From contig DASZLU010000026.1 in assembly GCA_035552195.1 (NCBI GenBank), positions 248,001 through 312,000 on the forward strand: 64,000 nucleotides of DNA, in the 5' to 3' direction. The DNA comes from CAIKMD01 sp035552195 (lineage in GTDB: Bacteria > Pseudomonadota > Alphaproteobacteria > ATCC43930 > CGMCC-115725). Made by a program: the position numbers and the translations under genes. Under the pieces are notes generated by a model, which saw nothing but the letters and a program-made list of their open reading frames with translations, was not told where the DNA came from and did no database searches. This document shows positions 61,922 to 64,000 of this stretch, in pieces; position 1 is the first letter of the stretch, and each line of letters starts with the position of its first letter.

Positions 61922-62660
61922 GGTTTTCATGGTTTCGAAGAAACGCATCAACAAGCTCATTCCCAACATTGTCGAAGTCAGCCTCGTTGACGCCGGCTGC
62001 AACCCGTTCGCCGATGTCCTGCTAGCCAAGCGGCGTGATGGCAGTGAGATCGGCATTCGGTTCACGCCTCTTCTGGCGAACGTCGCCAAAGGTGAGCCGG
62101 TAGCCGCGGAAGCCCGTGCCCGATTCGCCAGACGCCGGATGAAACGCAACGTTGCGAAGACAGCCCCCACCGCCGTTGACCTCGCCGCGATAGCGCGCCA
62201 AGCGCTCGCACGCTCTCCGGTTAATAGTGAGGATTTTGCTAATTGGTCCCGGCGCGTCTACGGCGCGCAGCTCGGCTCTTTCACGTCGCTGGAGCTAAAA
62301 GTAGCTCGCTACATTTTCGAGTTGGCTCATCGAGCGGCGGCAGTCAAAACGACCGCGGCCGAGGCGATAAACCAACTCGCAAAGGCGCGCGCCGCGGAAA
62401 CAGGAAAGCTCTTCGAGACAGCATATCGAGAAGTCGCGGGGACGCCGCTCGGCTCAGAGCTCTGCAGCATGATGCGCAAGCGCGTTGTTCCGCCGCCGCC
62501 ACAATCCGTTGATGCAGAGAACGCGACCAACGAGCTTCGAGACATCGTCGCCCGAATCCAGAAGTCAGAATCGATGTCGAGCCAGCAAGCCTTTACGGCG
62601 GCATGTCAGCGTTTCCCGGACTTGTATGAAAAGTGTCGCGGGAGGTCGCGCCATGGCTAA
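61914..62660 (+). CDS. Element protein with a prohead-protease-like N-terminus
   Basis: 248 residues from TTG 61914; ATG 61929 is an alternative with fewer residues. The stretch RINKLIPNIVEVSLVDAGCN, then PFADVLLAKRRDG, is like the 'ISLVDxPANPxAxVxLxKR' segment that follows the catalytic domain in HK97/XkdF-type prohead proteases. The remaining 200 residues are helical (SLELKVARYIFELAHRAAA and so on) and unrecognised. It overlaps the protease gene by eight bases in a different frame. Either it is a separate subunit or the two frames were once one protein. Confidence 0.7.
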   Translation: MSEVFMVSKKRINKLIPNIVEVSLVDAGCNPFADVLLAKRRDGSEIGIRFTPLLANVAKGEPVAAEARARFARRRMKRNVAKTAPTAVDLAAIARQALARSPVNSEDFANWSRRVYGAQLGSFTSLELKVARYIFELAHRAAAVKTTAAEAINQLAKARAAETGKLFETAYREVAGTPLGSELCSMMRKRVVPPPPQSVDAENATNELRDIVARIQKSESMSSQQAFTAACQRFPDLYEKCRGRSRHG

Positions 62661-63099
62661 GACGCTGCTCGACGACACAATTTCTGCGGGCTGGCCCGAG
62701 ACGGCGCTATTGGCACTCTTCGAAGGGGAAGTCAGTCCGGTTCGGATCGCCGCGCAATACACAATACCCGTTATCATTCGTGCTGCAGCGCGCTTCGGAC
62801 GCCAATGGCTCATAGCCAATGCAAAGCATCTTACCCCCGACATCCCGCGAGCGATCCGCATCGCGGCGACCAGGGTTGACGGGATTGAGCTGGCTCTGCG
62901 CTATCCCCTGACGTCTGGCCCGACTTGGGCAGCCACACCAGCCGGCGCCGCGGTCATCGTATTCCAAATCCATGCCGGCGACCGCGACGACCTGCGGGAA
63001 TATCACCTTGAGATCGTCGCTCGCAATCTTGCCATTCGCCGGCCGCGCGTCCCCGTTCGGCCATCCGAAGGGGTAATCCGCGATGAAGCTGCGGCATGA
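62653..63099 (+). CDS. Element protein, unknown
   Basis: 148 residues from ATG 62653, which has GGAGG seven bases upstream and overlaps the previous gene by eight bases. A helical start (LLDDTISAGWPETALLALF) is followed by alternating strands (IRIAATRVDGIELALRYPL, AAVIVFQIHAGDRDDLREY). I recognise no family. A longer in-frame frame upstream is the shadow of the preceding gene and was not used. Confidence 0.7.
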   Translation: MAKTLLDDTISAGWPETALLALFEGEVSPVRIAAQYTIPVIIRAAARFGRQWLIANAKHLTPDIPRAIRIAATRVDGIELALRYPLTSGPTWAATPAGAAVIVFQIHAGDRDDLREYHLEIVARNLAIRRPRVPVRPSEGVIRDEAAA

Positions 63100-63217
63100 C
63101 GACTGAAAGGGACAGTTTTCAAACTAACCGGCAGGCTGGTAACTGCTTCCATCCGTTTTGTTTTGACTTTCGCCCTTTATAGGTGCGGAATAGAGCGGTC
63201 AGCATTTTGGGGGTCCT

Positions 63218-63874
63218 ATGCGCACTGTTTTTGCCAGCCTTCTCGGCTTGAGCTTGCTTGCCGCCTGCTCGCCCGTGCCAATCGCAGGCACCTATCCCGT
63301 GACTGTCGAACAACGCATGCAGTCCGTGTCGCATTGGCAGGTCCTCGCAGAGCAGACGGTCGAAGCCGCGGCCCCTGGACTGCCGCACGATCGGCCGGTT
63401 TACCTCGGAATGACCGAGCGCGCTTCGGAGTGCACCTTCTGCATAGCGTTCAACAACTATCTTACAACTGCTCTAAGGCACCGGGGATATTCGCTTACGC
63501 TAGATGAAGGCCCCAACACCTCGGCGATCCATTACTCCGTTCAAGCGGTGCCATTCCTCGAATGGAAGGACCGGGAGGCCATCCCCGGCTTCTTCACGCT
63601 GCTCGCCGGCGGTGCCTGGCTCGGCACGCAGGGCGCGACCCATTGGGGCCTTGGTGCGTCGAGCGCCGCCGCGGCCGCGATCCCGGCCGGTGTCGCTCTC
63701 GATCTTGCGAACGGTGCCTTCGCGACCCCGACCGACAGCGAGTTGATCGTCAACATCGACGTAACTGCCGGCAGTCAGGAAATCTTCCGCGACTCCCACA
63801 ACTTTTATGTCGCTGGCGTTGACCTCTGGCAGTACACGGCGCCACGGCAGGACACGACTCTCGTACAGCGCTGA
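63218..63874 (+). CDS. Lipoprotein of the element, unknown
   Basis: 218 residues. Lipoprotein signal MRTVFASLLGLSLLAACSPV with acylation at Cys17. The mature part has CTFCIAFNNYLTTALRHRG, a CxxC pair, a Gly-rich hydrophobic helix (TLLAGGAWLGTQ, then ASSAAAAAIPAGVALDLANG) and a beta-rich end. The hydrophobic middle suggests membrane insertion. I do not recognise a function; exported proteins in satellites are sometimes anti-superinfection or surface factors. 118 bp separate it from the preceding gene. Confidence 0.75.
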   Translation: MRTVFASLLGLSLLAACSPVPIAGTYPVTVEQRMQSVSHWQVLAEQTVEAAAPGLPHDRPVYLGMTERASECTFCIAFNNYLTTALRHRGYSLTLDEGPNTSAIHYSVQAVPFLEWKDREAIPGFFTLLAGGAWLGTQGATHWGLGASSAAAAAIPAGVALDLANGAFATPTDSELIVNIDVTAGSQEIFRDSHNFYVAGVDLWQYTAPRQDTTLVQR

Positions 63875-64000
63875 GCTAGTCGCCGACCCTAATGGGGTGA
63901 CGACACAAAGCGCTCAGCCGTTGATATTGGCCGTCGCGCCGTCGCCTACCTACATGACGCGGTCGCCGATCTCGCCGGCAAGGCAAAGCACGTTATCGGC
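63875..64000. other. Window end, no gene seen
   Basis: The last 126 bp hold only a weak inverted pattern around 63888-63903 (GTCGCCGACCC with GGGGTGACGAC nearby) and no convincing frame. The mobile element continues past the edge. Confidence 0.6.

Larger units (their letters stand above)
54692..64000. mobile_element. Integrated element (phage-satellite-like), right end outside the window
   Basis: From the tRNA-Thr gene to the right edge the gene content is that of a mobile element: tyrosine integrase, RHH regulator, excisionase-like HTH, P4/D5-type primase-helicase, an origin-like repeat region, and at least five genes with no chromosomal-type neighbours, among them an XkdF-like prohead protease. 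GC drops in the non-coding parts compared with the rest of the window. The boundaries are not proven: I see no second tRNA fragment, and the far end is missing. Confidence 0.75.

Overview
The window is GC-rich chromosomal DNA, almost certainly from an alphaproteobacterium. The signs are a usg homologue, a ferritin-like/VIT fusion (MbfA type), a DUF1194 protein, ThiOSGE gene order behind a TPP riboswitch, and many solute-binding proteins of the NitT/TauT and Bug types. I cannot name a genus. Because of the high GC, the strand opposite most genes also carries long open frames; these were discarded.

Layout. 1-5.8 kb: start of an MFS transporter, a decayed gene carrying a 14-bp tandem duplication, a small TPR gene, hrpB, a von Willebrand-type secreted protein and a cupin. 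5.9-11.3 kb: a large pentapeptide-repeat protein, a 469-residue protein I do not recognise, a ferritin-like/VIT membrane protein and a choline/aminoglycoside-kinase-fold phosphotransferase. 11.7-16.9 kb: the stress operon prkA-yeaH-spoVR, with a possible sigma-54 promoter, then usg. 17.1-21.8 kb: a chemoreceptor ending in a PilZ-like domain, a DUF1345 membrane protein, a GNAT acetyltransferase and a cytochrome P450. 21.9-31.3 kb: two thiamine units, each behind its own TPP riboswitch (thiOSGE and thiC). Between them lie a lone Flp pilin, a lysine-rich secreted protein, two lipoproteins, a DOPA-dioxygenase-like protein, two PEBP proteins and a substrate-binding protein. 31.3-33.7 kb: a Nudix hydrolase, a very short frame with an exceptionally strong ribosome binding site and its own terminator, panC and a secreted protein. 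33.8-45.6 kb: surface polysaccharide genes (rfbB, rfbA, a CapD/WbpM-type dehydratase, a glycosyltransferase, an epimerase, a methyltransferase and a polyprenyl-phosphate sugar-phosphate transferase), interrupted by substrate-binding and other genes. 45.6-54.6 kb: small envelope proteins, a methyltransferase, a dihaem cytochrome c, a DMT transporter and four more solute-binding proteins.

From 54.6 kb to the right edge the character changes. A tRNA-Thr(TGU) gene is followed by a tyrosine integrase, a ribbon-helix-helix regulator with a perfect 29-bp inverted repeat in front of it, an excisionase-like HTH protein, a primase-helicase of the P4/D5 type, a 1.4-kb gene-poor stretch with iteron-like repeats, a coiled-coil protein, an XkdF-like prohead protease, and further unrecognised genes. 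This is an integrated element cut by the window edge. A replication module next to a capsid-maturation protease suggests a phage satellite or a phage-plasmid-like element more than a plain genomic island, but that is inference.

The candidates most worth following are the integrated element with its putative origin and operator, the short frame whose leader pairs with 15 nt of the 16S 3' end, and the freshly damaged gene at the left end.
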